Assembly (NCBI RefSeq): GCF_018455725.1
Contig: NZ_JAHCLR010000051.1
Span: forward strand, 1-37,619
DNA: 37,619 nt
From: Mycolicibacter acidiphilus
Lineage (GTDB): Bacteria > Actinomycetota > Actinomycetes > Mycobacteriales > Mycobacteriaceae
Reading direction: 5' to 3'
How positions within the stretch are numbered: the first letter of the stretch is position 1; the number at the start of each line of letters is the position of its first letter. Shown here piece after piece: positions 13,462-24,350 of this stretch. The notes beneath the pieces were generated by a model. It was not told the origin of the DNA. It ran no database searches and was given only the letters and a program-made list of their open reading frames with translations. A program made the position numbers and the translations under genes.

Positions 13462-15444
13462 ATGGCGATGGTGTCCGTGCCGCCCGGAGACGACTCACCC
13501 ACCCTCGGGATCCGGCTACCCCGGCGGTCCGGCACACAGCTGATCGGCCGCCGGGCGGACTGCGACATCGTGGTGGACGACCCGCTGGTCTCGCGGGTGC
13601 ACGCAACGCTCTTCAGCAACGGTCCGGAGCTCGCGATCGCGGACAACGTCAGCATCAACGGCACGTTCGTCGACGGCCGCCGCATCACCGCGCGCACCCC
13701 GCTGCGCGACGGCGACGTCGTCACCGTCGGCAACAGCGACTTCGTCGTCGCCGGCGGCACACTGCGGGCCGGGCCGGCCGCCACCGGCGCCGGGGGAGTC
13801 GAGGCGGATCGGCTGAGCCTGGTCATCGACGGCCGCCCGCTGCTGTCCGACGTCTCCTTCGCCGCGCGGCCCGGCACCCTGACCGCGGTGATCGGGCCGT
13901 CCGGGGCGGGCAAATCCACCCTGATCAGGTTGCTGGGCGGGGCCACGCGACCCACCCTCGGCCGGGTCACGTTCGACGGTCATGACGTGCACGCCGAGTA
14001 CGCCTCGTTGCGCTCACGCATCGGCGTGGTGCCGCAGGACGACGTGGTGCACCGCCAGCTCACCGTCGAGCAGGCCCTGGGCTACGCCGCGGAGCTGCGG
14101 CTGCCGCCGGACACCTCTGCTGCCGACCGTCGCGCCGTGGTAGACCGGGTCATCGACGAGCTGGAGCTGACCGCGCACCGCGGGACGCGGGTGGACAAGC
14201 TCTCCGGCGGGCAGCGCAAGCGGGCATCGGTGGCGATGGAACTGCTCACCGGGCCGTCGCTGCTGATCCTCGACGAGCCGACCTCCGGGCTGGACCCCGC
14301 CCTGGACCGCCAGGTGATGACGATGCTGCGCCGGCTCGCCGATGCCGGCCGGGTGGTCGTGGTGGTGACGCATTCGCTGACCTACCTGGACATGTGCGAT
14401 CAGGTGCTGCTGCTCGCCGCCGGCGGCACGACCGCGTTCGTCGGTCCGCCGGGGGCGATCGGTGCGGCGATGGGCGGGACCGACTGGGCGGACATCTTCG
14501 CGTTCGTCAGCTCCGACCCGGGCGCCGCCCACCGCCGCTACCTGGCCGCGCGGCCGCCGTCGCGTGCGGCTCAACCGATCCCGGCGCCGGCCCCCGGCGG
14601 CCCGCCCGGCCGTCCGGCCCGCACCAGTCTGCGGCGCCAGATCTCCAGCGTGGCCCGGCGCCAGGTCCGGCTGATCGTCGCCGACCGCGGCTATTTCGTG
14701 TTCCTGGCGCTGCTGCCGTTCATCCTCGGGGCGCTGGCGCTGGTGGTGCCGGGCAGCAGCGGTTTCGGGGTCGCCGACCCGCGGAGTGACACCCCCGACG
14801 AGGCGTCGGAGATCCTGGTGGTGCTGCTGGTCTCGGTGGTGTTCATGGGCACCGCGCTGACGATCCGGGATCTGGTGGGGGAGCGGCCGATCTTCCGGCG
14901 AGAGCAGGCGGTGGGCCTGTCGGCGTCGGCGTACCTGACCGCCAAGATCGTGGTCTACAGCCTCGCCGCGCTGCTGCAGACCGCGGTGCTGACGGCGATC
15001 GCGATCGTCGGGAAGGGCAAACCCACCCAGGGTGCGGCGCTGCTCGGCAGCCCGGTCGCCGAGCTGTATCTGGCGCTGGCGCTCACCGCCGTCGTCTCCG
15101 CGCTGATCGGGCTGGGGCTGTCGTCGCTGGCGAAGTCCAACGAGCAGATCCTGCCGATGCTCGTGGTGGTGATCATGGTCTCGCTGGTCTTCTCCGGCGG
15201 CATGTTCCCGATCGGCAACCGGGCCGGGCTCAACCAGCTGTCCTGGTATCTGCCGTCGCGGTGGGGTTACGCGGCCACCGCGTCCACCGTCGACCTGATG
15301 GCAGTCGACCCGATCTCCCCGCACGATCAGCTGTGGACGCACGCGGGACGCTGGTGGCTGGCCGACATGACCATCCTGGCGATCCTGGGCGCGGTCTGGG
15401 CGGCGCTGGTGCGCTGGCGGTTACGGCTGCCGGGGCGCGGTTAG
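13462..15444 (+). CDS. FHA domain-containing ABC transporter, fused ATPase and permease
   Basis: A 660-residue half-transporter, similar in design to mycobacterial Rv1747 but with one FHA domain rather than two. Residues 10-95 form the FHA domain (LIGRRADCDIVV, SRVHATL with Ser44, Arg45 and His47, then NGTFVDG), which binds phosphothreonine. Residues 115-340 form the ABC ATPase: Walker A GPSGAGKS 145-152, signature LSGGQ 247-251, Walker B LLILDEPTSGLD 267-278, H-loop His304. Residues 405-655 form an ABC-2 type membrane domain with about six helices. GGAGG lies six bases before the ATG. Regulation by a Ser/Thr kinase is inferred from the FHA domain. The substrate is unknown. The stop overlaps the end of rmlC tail to tail. 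Confidence 0.92.
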   Translation: MAMVSVPPGDDSPTLGIRLPRRSGTQLIGRRADCDIVVDDPLVSRVHATLFSNGPELAIADNVSINGTFVDGRRITARTPLRDGDVVTVGNSDFVVAGGTLRAGPAATGAGGVEADRLSLVIDGRPLLSDVSFAARPGTLTAVIGPSGAGKSTLIRLLGGATRPTLGRVTFDGHDVHAEYASLRSRIGVVPQDDVVHRQLTVEQALGYAAELRLPPDTSAADRRAVVDRVIDELELTAHRGTRVDKLSGGQRKRASVAMELLTGPSLLILDEPTSGLDPALDRQVMTMLRRLADAGRVVVVVTHSLTYLDMCDQVLLLAAGGTTAFVGPPGAIGAAMGGTDWADIFAFVSSDPGAAHRRYLAARPPSRAAQPIPAPAPGGPPGRPARTSLRRQISSVARRQVRLIVADRGYFVFLALLPFILGALALVVPGSSGFGVADPRSDTPDEASEILVVLLVSVVFMGTALTIRDLVGERPIFRREQAVGLSASAYLTAKIVVYSLAALLQTAVLTAIAIVGKGKPTQGAALLGSPVAELYLALALTAVVSALIGLGLSSLAKSNEQILPMLVVVIMVSLVFSGGMFPIGNRAGLNQLSWYLPSRWGYAATASTVDLMAVDPISPHDQLWTHAGRWWLADMTILAILGAVWAALVRWRLRLPGRG

Positions 15445-16013
15445 GGCTGCCTCCAGGTGGGCAGCAGGCCCGCTGCCTGCACGTCGGCCAGGGTGGGTGC
15501 GGCGGCGTCGCGCTCGGAGAGCAGCGGCGGGTGCTCGCCCGGCCAGTCGATGCCGATCGCCGGGTCGGTGGGGCAGACGGTGTGCTCGCGCTGCGGGTCG
15601 TAGCCCGCCGAGCAGAGATACATCACCGTCGAATCGTTTTCCAGCGCAAGGAATCCGTGCGCGAGTCCTTCGGCGATGTACACCGACCGGCGGTCCCTCG
15701 TGTCCAGCAGCACCGCGTCCCAGGCACCGAACGTCGGTGAGCCAACCCGGATGTCGACGACGACGTCGAAAACCGATCCGGTCACGCAGGTGACGTATTT
15801 GGCCTGCCCCGGTGGAACCTGCGCGAAGTGCAGCCCGCGCAGCACCCCGGCCGACGACACCGAGCAGTTGGCCTGCCGCAGGTCGAAACGGTGCCCGGCG
15901 AACCCGGTGAACTCGGTGTCGGTGAACCACTCGAAGAACACCCCGCGCGCGTCGGCGTGCTGGGTCGGGGTGAGCTCCCACGCCCCCGGGATCGCCAGTT
16001 CCCGCACCGCCAT
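15441..16013 (-). CDS. rmlC: dTDP-4-dehydrorhamnose 3,5-epimerase
   Basis: It performs the third step of dTDP-L-rhamnose synthesis; rhamnose links arabinogalactan to peptidoglycan in mycobacteria, so the gene is normally essential. The 190 residues carry the cupin core with catalytic His62 in LRGLHFAQ, Tyr132 in TVMYLCSAGYDP, and the AEGLAHGFLAL strand (114-124). The length is normal. It begins one base after the rmlB stop. The last codons overlap the end of the FHA-ABC gene on the other strand by three bases. Confidence 0.96.
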   Translation of the reverse strand: MAVRELAIPGAWELTPTQHADARGVFFEWFTDTEFTGFAGHRFDLRQANCSVSSAGVLRGLHFAQVPPGQAKYVTCVTGSVFDVVVDIRVGSPTFGAWDAVLLDTRDRRSVYIAEGLAHGFLALENDSTVMYLCSAGYDPQREHTVCPTDPAIGIDWPGEHPPLLSERDAAAPTLADVQAAGLLPTWRQP

Positions 16014-16014
16014 C

Positions 16015-17070
<1,056 letters not shown>

Positions 17071-17087
17071 TTAGGAGGATGTGCCGT

Positions 17088-17171
17088 TGTGCCCGCCTTG
17101 GCGCGACAACGGGTGTTAGCGCAGGCGTGCGGCGACGTCAGGGCGCGGATTGTCGCGTAGAGGCGGGCACA
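17088..17171. repeat. 84-bp element with 22-bp imperfect inverted repeats
   Basis: The left arm 17088-17109 (TGTGCCCGCCT, TGG, CGCGACAA) and right arm 17150-17171 pair perfectly except for three central mismatches, with a 40-bp spacer. It sits in the gap between the rmlB start and the end of the oxidoreductase gene, near where the minus-strand oxidoreductase transcript would end. It could be a small non-autonomous mobile element, a bidirectional terminator or a structured RNA. There is no T-run on either side. Confidence 0.65.
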
Positions 17172-17232
17172 CGCGACACCTGTCTCGATGCGGTGACGGC
17201 TGGGGCTGGTGTTGCTCGAACGCCCAGCCGCC

Positions 17233-18069
17233 TCAGCGCAGCCCCAGCGGCTCCGCCAGCTCGGTCAGGGTCGGCAGCAGCGCCTTCCAGCCGCCGAGCA
17301 CCTGGATCGTCACGTGGTCGGCGCCGGCGGACAGGTGCTCACCGAGGCGCGCGGCGACGGAGTCCGGGGTGCCGTGCGCGATGACGGCGTCGATCAGCCG
17401 GTCACTGCCCGGCGCGGCCACGTCGTCGTCACCGAACCCCAGCCGCCGCCAGTTGTTGACGTAGTTCGACAGCCGCAGGTAGAAGCCGACCGCGTCGCGC
17501 CCGGCCGTACGGGCCGCGGCGACGTCGGTCGACAGGACCACCTTGTGTTCGGGTGCCAGCAGCGCCGCCGGGCCGAGCAGTTCGCGGGCGTGCGCGGTGT
17601 GTTCCGGGGTGGTCAGGTACGGGTGCGCCCCGGCGCTGCGCTCCGCGGCCAGCCGCAGCACCCGCGGCCCGAGCGCGGCCAGCACCCGGCGCTCCATCGG
17701 AACCCCCGCGGCGTCCAGCGCGTCCAGGTAATCCACCAGCGCCTCGTACGGCGACCGGTACTCGGCGGTCGCCTCCGGGTGGCCGACGCCGACACCGAGC
17801 AGGAACCGGCCCGGGTAGGCGGCGTCGATGCGGTGAAAGGATTCCGCGACCGGCCCCGCCGGTGCCGACCAGACGTTGACGATCCCGGTGGCGACCGAAA
17901 GCGTCGACGTCGCCGCCAGCAGCGGCTCGGCGAAGGCCAGGTCCGCGGCCGGCGACCCGCCCACCCAGATCGCGCCGTAGCCGAGCCGTTCGATCTCCGC
18001 GGCCTGCGCAGGCGTGGGCGAGCCACCCGTCCAGACCCCGTAGCGGCCCAGCTCCGGTTTGAGCGTCAT
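17233..18069 (-). CDS. LLM-class F420-dependent oxidoreductase, Rv3463-like
   Basis: A 278-residue luciferase-like monooxygenase-fold protein with GRYGVWTGGSPTPAQAAEIERLGYGAIWVGG at the start, VATGIVNVWSAPA, and the RIDAAYPGRFLLGVGVGHPE segment typical of mycobacterial F420 enzymes. Substrate unknown. It corresponds in position to Rv3463, which lies between the rml genes and infA in M. tuberculosis. The start overlaps the flotillin stop (ATGA), so translation is probably coupled. Confidence 0.9.
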   Translation of the reverse strand: MTLKPELGRYGVWTGGSPTPAQAAEIERLGYGAIWVGGSPAADLAFAEPLLAATSTLSVATGIVNVWSAPAGPVAESFHRIDAAYPGRFLLGVGVGHPEATAEYRSPYEALVDYLDALDAAGVPMERRVLAALGPRVLRLAAERSAGAHPYLTTPEHTAHARELLGPAALLAPEHKVVLSTDVAAARTAGRDAVGFYLRLSNYVNNWRRLGFGDDDVAAPGSDRLIDAVIAHGTPDSVAARLGEHLSAGADHVTIQVLGGWKALLPTLTELAEPLGLR

Positions 18070-19571
18070 GACTCGCCCCCGGAACGCAGCATCGCCGCGA
18101 CGTCGATCCCGGACGACTTCAGCGTCTCCAGCACCTTGGCGATACCCAGCGGGCTGATCCCGAGCAGCCCGCCGATGGCCTCCTGCGCGTCGCCGGAGCC
18201 GCCGACGATCGACAGCCGCTCGATGTCGCTGAGCGGGGCGGCCGCGGCCTGGGTGGCCTGCACCACCGAGGCCAGCACGTCCGGCAGCATCAGCATCCGC
18301 GCCGCCTCCGCGCTGTAGCTGTTCAGCGAGGCCGCGATCTCCTTCTTGCCGGCGGCCTCGGCCATCAGCTTGGCCTGGATGCCGTCGGCCTCGGCCTGCT
18401 GCTCCACCCGCAGCGCGTCGGCCAGTTCCTTCTTACCGGCGGCTTCGGCGACCAGCTTGGCCTGCAGGGCGTCGGCCTCGGCCTGGCGTTCCACCCGCAG
18501 CGCGTCGGCGGCGGACTTGCGGGCGTCGGCCTCGGCGGCACCCGCCCGTCGCGCCGCCTCGGCCTGCGCCTCGGCGGTCAGGATCGCCGACTGCCGCTGC
18601 CCCTCGGCGCGGGCGATGTCGGCTTGACGCTGGGCTTCGGCGGGGGCGATCACGTCGGCCTGCAGCGCGGCCTGGGCTTGCTCGGCGCGGCGCTGCTCCA
18701 CCTCGATGCGGGCCTGCACCCGGGCGGCCTCGGCCTGCTCGGTGGCGATACCGACGTCCTTCTCGGCGCGGGCGTGCGCCAGCGGGCCGGCCTGGTCGGC
18801 CTGGGCGTTCTCCGCTTCGGTCTGCGCGCGCAGCCGGGCCAGCTCCACGTCGCGCTTCTGGTTGGCGGCGGCGATCGCGGTGTCGGCCTCGGCCTGGGCG
18901 ACCGAGCCGGCCTGACGGGCCTTGGCGGACTGGATCTGGGCATCCCGGTCGGCCTCGGCGGTGCCGATCGTGGCGTCCCGCTTCACCTCGGCGATCCGGC
19001 GCTGACCCAGCGACTCCAGGTAGCCGTTGTAGTCGGAGATACCGGCGATCTTGAGGACGTCGACCTCCATGCCGATGCGGGCCAGGTCGCTGCCGGCCTC
19101 CTCGACCACGTTGCGGGCCAGCGTGTCGCGGTTGGAGTTGAGGTCCTCGACGGTCATGGTCGCGGTGATGCCGCGCAGGCTGCCGGCCAGGATCTCGTTG
19201 ATCTGCCGCTGCAGCTCAGCCAGGTTGGAGGTGAGGAACCGCTGCACGGCGGTCTGCACGGCCTCGTCGGCCGAGCCGATGCGGACCAGTCCGACGGCCT
19301 CGACGTTCACCGGCACACCGTTGTTGGACAGCGCGTTCTGCAGGTTGATGCTGACGTTGAACGGCTCCAGGCTCATGATGTCGACCCGCTCGATGCCCGG
19401 CAGCCGGAACCGGGCGCCGCCGCGCACCACCTTCGGCTGGCCGCGGCCGGTGAACACCGCCACCTCGTTGGGGGGCACCTTGATGTAGTTCTTGACGTAG
19501 ATCACCGGCAGCCCGACCAGCACCAGCAGTGCGGCCAGTGCGATGACGACGACGATCAAGACCAGTGACAT
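18066..19571 (-). CDS. Flotillin-like SPFH membrane protein
   Basis: A 501-residue flotillin. Residues 1-28 are a membrane segment (VLIVVVIALAALLVLVGLPVIYV). Residues 28-190 form the SPFH/Band 7 domain (VPPNEVAVFTGRG, RFRLPGIERVDIMSLEPFNV, NGVPVNVEAVGLVRIG). Residues 195-430 are a long Ala/Glu/Gln coiled coil with EA-rich repeats, including two near-identical copies of a 31-residue block around EAAGKKE. A short C-terminal domain follows. Flotillins organise membrane microdomains. The ATG at 19571 sits eight bases after AAGG; a GTG at 19577 is too close to that site. It lies downstream of an NfeD-like gene and is translationally coupled to the F420 oxidoreductase. Confidence 0.93.
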   Translation of the reverse strand: MSLVLIVVVIALAALLVLVGLPVIYVKNYIKVPPNEVAVFTGRGQPKVVRGGARFRLPGIERVDIMSLEPFNVSINLQNALSNNGVPVNVEAVGLVRIGSADEAVQTAVQRFLTSNLAELQRQINEILAGSLRGITATMTVEDLNSNRDTLARNVVEEAGSDLARIGMEVDVLKIAGISDYNGYLESLGQRRIAEVKRDATIGTAEADRDAQIQSAKARQAGSVAQAEADTAIAAANQKRDVELARLRAQTEAENAQADQAGPLAHARAEKDVGIATEQAEAARVQARIEVEQRRAEQAQAALQADVIAPAEAQRQADIARAEGQRQSAILTAEAQAEAARRAGAAEADARKSAADALRVERQAEADALQAKLVAEAAGKKELADALRVEQQAEADGIQAKLMAEAAGKKEIAASLNSYSAEAARMLMLPDVLASVVQATQAAAAPLSDIERLSIVGGSGDAQEAIGGLLGISPLGIAKVLETLKSSGIDVAAMLRSGGES

Positions 19572-19609
19572 GGACACTGCCTTTCGGGGGGTTGGTTATC
19601 GGGTACGGC

Positions 19610-20104
19610 TCAGTTGTCGGGAATCGCGACGACGTGCAGGTAGTCGGGGTCGACGTCGGCGATGTAGACGCGGGTGTCCTTGGCCAGGGAGTGCGCCTCG
19701 GCGCTGATCGCCTTCGACCGCACCCGGTTGCCGTCCGGGTCGACGAACGCGACCTCGCCCCAGTCGCCGGCGGGCACCTCCAGGGTCACGGTGCCCAGCA
19801 GCCCGATGTAGGACGTGCGGCCGTGCTGGGAGTTGGCCTGCTGGCGGCGCATGTACGGCAGCGCCACGCCGTGCAGGAGGCCCGCCAGGATGACTGCACT
19901 GCCCAGCCCCAGGGCGCCGGCGCCCAGCCCGCCCAGCCCGGCCCAGGTGCCGACGAGTCCGCCGGTGCCGGCCCCGACCAGCGCCGCCGACACCCCGGTC
20001 AGGCTCAGGAACGGCATTCCGTCGGTGCCGATGTCGGTCAGCAGGAAAGCGGTGAGCAGGGCGATCGCACCGACGGCGAACACCGCCAGGTACACCGTCG
20101 TCAC
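19610..20104 (-). CDS. NfeD-like membrane protein
   Basis: A 164-residue protein with three or four hydrophobic segments in residues 5-85 (YLAVFAVGAIALLTAFLL, a Gly/Ala-rich pair, LGLGSAVILAGLLHGVALPY) and a C-terminal soluble OB-fold-like domain (100-164) starting at IGLLGTVTLEVPAGDWGEVAF. NfeD-like proteins are standard partners of flotillins, and this gene is directly upstream of one. I start at GTG 20104, with GAGGAGG five bases upstream. The frame runs on to 20350, but that extension is only the translated 57-bp tandem repeat and lacks family sequence. Confidence 0.85.
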   Translation of the reverse strand: MTTVYLAVFAVGAIALLTAFLLTDIGTDGMPFLSLTGVSAALVGAGTGGLVGTWAGLGGLGAGALGLGSAVILAGLLHGVALPYMRRQQANSQHGRTSYIGLLGTVTLEVPAGDWGEVAFVDPDGNRVRSKAISAEAHSLAKDTRVYIADVDPDYLHVVAIPDN

Positions 20105-20180
20105 TGCGCCTCCTCCTCGCCCACCGGCCGTCGCCGCGTGCCGGCTGTGAGGCAATCCTCCCATGCCCCACGGACACCGG

Positions 20181-20351
20181 AATCCGGCAGTTTGGCGAGG
20201 CTCGACGGAGGAGAGGCGCAGCCGGGACTGCCGCAGTAATCCGGCAGTTTGGCGAGGCTCGACGGAGGGGAGGCGAAGCCGGGACTGCCGCAGTAATCCG
20301 GCAGTTTGGCGAGGCTCGACGGAGGAGAGGCGCAGCCGGGACTGCCGCATT
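20181..20351. repeat. Three tandem copies of a 57-bp repeat
   Basis: Copies lie at 20181-20237, 20238-20294 and 20295-20351, each starting AATCCGGCAGTTTGGCGAGG. Copy 2 differs from copy 1 at two positions and copy 3 at one. A further partial start (AATCCCGCACTTTT) follows at 20352. Each unit has a 7-bp inverted repeat, CGGCAGT/ACTGCCG, with an inner GGCT/AGCC, so each can form a stem. The array lies in the divergent gap between the NfeD-like gene and infA. Confidence 0.92.
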
Positions 20352-20561
20352 AATCCCGCACTTTTGGAGTGTGGGCCGGATGCGGGTATCGTTGGGCGAC
20401 GGTGCGGCGTTCGCGTCGGCTCTTGCGTGCCCAGTCTTGGATTTCTGGATTCCTGGAATTTCCTGCCACCGGCTCACGTTTTGCAGCTGTACTCGATGCT
20501 GCGCCCAGGCGGGCGCATGCACACGCACAGGTAAGTCGACACGGAGGATCGCCGGAGAGTA
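20352..20561 (+). promoter_or_regulatory. infA leader region
   Basis: This 210-bp stretch holds no gene I can support and must contain the promoter of infA and the ribosomal genes. No -10/-35 pair is convincing enough to mark. A purine-rich CGGAGAG lies three to nine bases before the infA ATG and serves as the ribosome binding site. Confidence 0.4.
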
Positions 20562-20783
20562 ATGGCCAAGAAAGACGGTGCCATCGAGGTCGAGGGTCGA
20601 GTGGTCGAACCCCTGCCCAATGCGATGTTTCGCATTGAGCTGGAGAACGGTCACAAGGTTCTCGCCCACATCAGCGGCAAGATGCGGCAGCACTACATCC
20701 GCATCCTGCCGGAAGACCGCGTGGTCGTGGAGTTGTCTCCCTACGACCTGACCCGGGGTCGCATCGTCTACCGGTACAAGTAG
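20562..20783 (+). CDS. infA: Translation initiation factor IF-1
   Basis: A 73-residue OB-fold factor that binds the ribosomal A site during initiation. Sequence features are [40 protein letters not shown] and the C-terminal [16 protein letters not shown], all standard. It opens the infA-rpmJ-rpsM-rpsK-rpsD-rpoA-rplQ order conserved in actinobacteria. Confidence 0.98.
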   Translation: MAKKDGAIEVEGRVVEPLPNAMFRIELENGHKVLAHISGKMRQHYIRILPEDRVVVELSPYDLTRGRIVYRYK

Positions 20784-20848
20784 CCGGTACGGGCCCATCC
20801 AGCTAGAAACCACCAGTCAACCAGCGATTAGAACAGGACTCAGTAGCC

Positions 20849-20962
20849 GTGAAGGTGAACCCCAGCGTCAAGCCGATCTGCGACAAATGCAGGGTGATCC
20901 GTCGGCACGGCCGGGTCATGGTGATCTGCCCGGACCCGCGCCACAAGCAGCGCCAGGGCTGA
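20849..20962 (+). CDS. rpmJ: Ribosomal protein L36 (bL36, zinc-binding form)
   Basis: A 37-codon gene. It starts at GTG 20849 and encodes [20 protein letters not shown], then [17 protein letters not shown]. Cys11, Cys14, Cys27 and His33 form the zinc ribbon, so this is the C+ paralogue used when zinc is sufficient. Position between infA and rpsM matches other mycobacteria. No strong Shine-Dalgarno is seen. Confidence 0.96.
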   Translation: MKVNPSVKPICDKCRVIRRHGRVMVICPDPRHKQRQG

Positions 20963-21148
20963 GCGCGCCGGCCGGTTCGGCCGACCGCCACAACTGAATG
21001 CAGACCTCCCAGTACCACTGAGCGGCGGGCACCTTTAGAGGTGAGCCGACTCAGCAACGCCCGGAACGAAGGCCGGGCCCCGGATCAGTTGCGCCGGGAC
21101 GGGCTGGGACCGACACCTTCGTGACGAAGATGAAAGGGGCCTGCCCCC

Positions 21149-21523
21149 ATGGCTCGACTTGTGGGCGTCGACCTGCCGCGCGATAAGCGCATGGAGATCG
21201 CGCTGACCTATATCTACGGCATCGGCCGTACCCGCTCCATCGAAATCCTGGCCGCTACCGGCATCGATAAGAACCAGCGGAGCAAGGACCTCACCGACGA
21301 CCAGCTGACCCAGCTGCGCGACTACATCGAGGGCAACCTGAAGGTCGAAGGCGACCTGCGCCGCGAGGTGCAGGCCGACATTCGCCGCAAGATTGAAATC
21401 GGCTGCTACCAGGGCCTGCGGCACCGTCGCGGCCTGCCGGTGCGCGGCCAGCGGACCAAGACCAACGCGCGTACCCGCAAGGGTCCCAAGCGCACCATCG
21501 CCGGTAAGAAGAAGGCCAGGTAA
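21149..21523 (+). CDS. rpsM: Ribosomal protein S13 (uS13)
   Basis: A 124-residue protein of the 30S head that contacts the 50S subunit and the P-site tRNA. It begins [20 protein letters not shown], has the [10 protein letters not shown] helix-hairpin-helix turn, and ends with [20 protein letters not shown] and a basic tail. GAAAGGGG lies upstream of the ATG. The preceding 186 bp after rpmJ hold no gene. Confidence 0.98.
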   Translation: MARLVGVDLPRDKRMEIALTYIYGIGRTRSIEILAATGIDKNQRSKDLTDDQLTQLRDYIEGNLKVEGDLRREVQADIRRKIEIGCYQGLRHRRGLPVRGQRTKTNARTRKGPKRTIAGKKKAR

Positions 21524-21528
21524 TCGTC

Positions 21529-21939
21529 ATGCCACCGAAGAAAGTGACCGGGCCCAAGAAGGGGCAGAAGACCCGGCGGCGGGAAAAGAAGAACATCCCG
21601 CATGGTGCCGCGCACATCAAGAGCACCTTCAACAACACCATCGTGACCATCACCGACCCCCAGGGCAACGTCATCGCCTGGGCGTCGTCGGGTCACGTCG
21701 GCTTCAAGGGGTCGCGTAAGTCCACCCCGTTCGCCGCGCAGCTGGCCGCCGAGAACGCGGCGCGCAAGGCGCAGGAGCACGGTGTCAAGAAGGTCGACGT
21801 GTTCGTGAAGGGCCCGGGCTCGGGCCGGGAGACCGCCATCCGCTCGCTGCAGGCCGCCGGCCTGGAGGTCGGTGCGATTTCCGACGTCACCCCGCAGCCG
21901 CACAACGGCTGCCGTCCGCCCAAGCGGCGCCGGGTCTAG
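21529..21939 (+). CDS. rpsK: Ribosomal protein S11 (uS11)
   Basis: A 136-residue protein of the 30S platform. It has a basic N terminus ([20 protein letters not shown]), then [41 protein letters not shown] and the C-terminal [20 protein letters not shown], all family hallmarks. It starts five bases after the rpsM stop. Confidence 0.98.
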   Translation: MPPKKVTGPKKGQKTRRREKKNIPHGAAHIKSTFNNTIVTITDPQGNVIAWASSGHVGFKGSRKSTPFAAQLAAENAARKAQEHGVKKVDVFVKGPGSGRETAIRSLQAAGLEVGAISDVTPQPHNGCRPPKRRRV

Positions 21940-21954
21940 GAGGAGTAGGAAAAA

Positions 21955-23708
<1,754 letters not shown>

Positions 23709-23721
23709 AAGAATTCCCGTC

Positions 23722-23747
23722 CCGGTCCTACCTGATACGGGGACCGG
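23722..23747 (+). other. Hairpin between rpoA and rplQ
   Basis: CCGGTCC (23722-23728) and GGACCGG (23741-23747) form a perfect 7-bp stem with a 12-nt loop, just before the rplQ ribosome binding site (GAGGAG). There is no T-run, so this is more likely an mRNA structure or pause site than a terminator. Confidence 0.4.
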
Positions 23748-23769
23748 CCCCCATTGAGGAGAAGTTGCC

Positions 23770-24300
23770 ATGCCCAAGCCCACCAAGGGTCCCCGCCTCG
23801 GCGGTTCGTCGTCGCACCAGAAGGCGCTGCTGGCCAACCTGGCCACGTCGCTGTTCACCCACGGCCGGATCAAGACCACCGAGCCGAAGGCGCGGGCGCT
23901 GCGGCCCTACGCCGAGAAGCTGATCACCCACGCCAAGAAGGGTGCGCTGCACAACCGGCGTGAGGTGATGAAGAAGATCCGCGACAAGGACGTGGTGCAC
24001 TCGCTGTTCGCCGAGATCGCCCCGCACTTCGCGGACCGCGAGGGTGGCTACACCCGCATCATCAAGGTCGAGCCGCGGCAGGGCGACAACGCCCCGATGG
24101 CCGTGATCGAGCTGGTCCGGGAGAAGACCGTCGTCTCGGAGGCCGACCGGGCCCGCCGCGCTGCGGCCAAGGCGGCGAAGGCCGAGCAGGCCGCTCCGAA
24201 GGCGGAGAAGGTCGAAGAGGCCCCCGAGGTCGTTGCCGAGGACGCCCCCGAGGCTGCCGAGGCGACCGAGACCGCTGAGGCGCCCGACGCCGCTGAGTAG
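23770..24300 (+). CDS. rplQ: Ribosomal protein L17 (bL17) with acidic tail
   Basis: A 176-residue 50S protein. Residues 1-120 are the conserved core ([71 protein letters not shown]). Residues 125-176 are an Ala/Glu/Pro-rich low-complexity tail, present in mycobacterial L17 and absent from the ~127-residue E. coli protein. GAGGAGAAG precedes the ATG. It is the last gene before a terminator-like hairpin. Confidence 0.98.
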   Translation: MPKPTKGPRLGGSSSHQKALLANLATSLFTHGRIKTTEPKARALRPYAEKLITHAKKGALHNRREVMKKIRDKDVVHSLFAEIAPHFADREGGYTRIIKVEPRQGDNAPMAVIELVREKTVVSEADRARRAAAKAAKAEQAAPKAEKVEEAPEVVAEDAPEAAEATETAEAPDAAE

Positions 24301-24315
24301 TTCAGCTCCGAAGCC

Positions 24316-24350
24316 GGACCACCCCGTCGTGCACGGGGTGGTCCGTCTTC
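24316..24350 (+). terminator. Intrinsic-terminator-like hairpin after rplQ, overlapping truA start
   Basis: GGACCACCCCGT (24316-24327) pairs perfectly with ACGGGGTGGTCC (24333-24344) around a 5-nt loop, then GTCTTCGTCTT, a mildly T-rich tail. The stem lies 16 bp after the rplQ stop. Both possible GTG starts of truA (24329 and 24338) lie within the loop or stem. Confidence 0.7.

Noticed and set aside
14014-15342. 442-codon minus-strand frame opposite the FHA-ABC gene
   Set aside because: It is a high-GC shadow; the plus strand encodes clear FHA, Walker and membrane motifs.
20105-20350. N-terminal extension of the NfeD-like protein by three 19-residue repeats
   Set aside because: It is translation of the intergenic 57-bp tandem repeat; the GTG at 20104 has a good ribosome binding site and fits the family start.
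20181-20351. CRISPR array
   Set aside because: The 57-bp units are contiguous, with no variable spacers and no cas genes.
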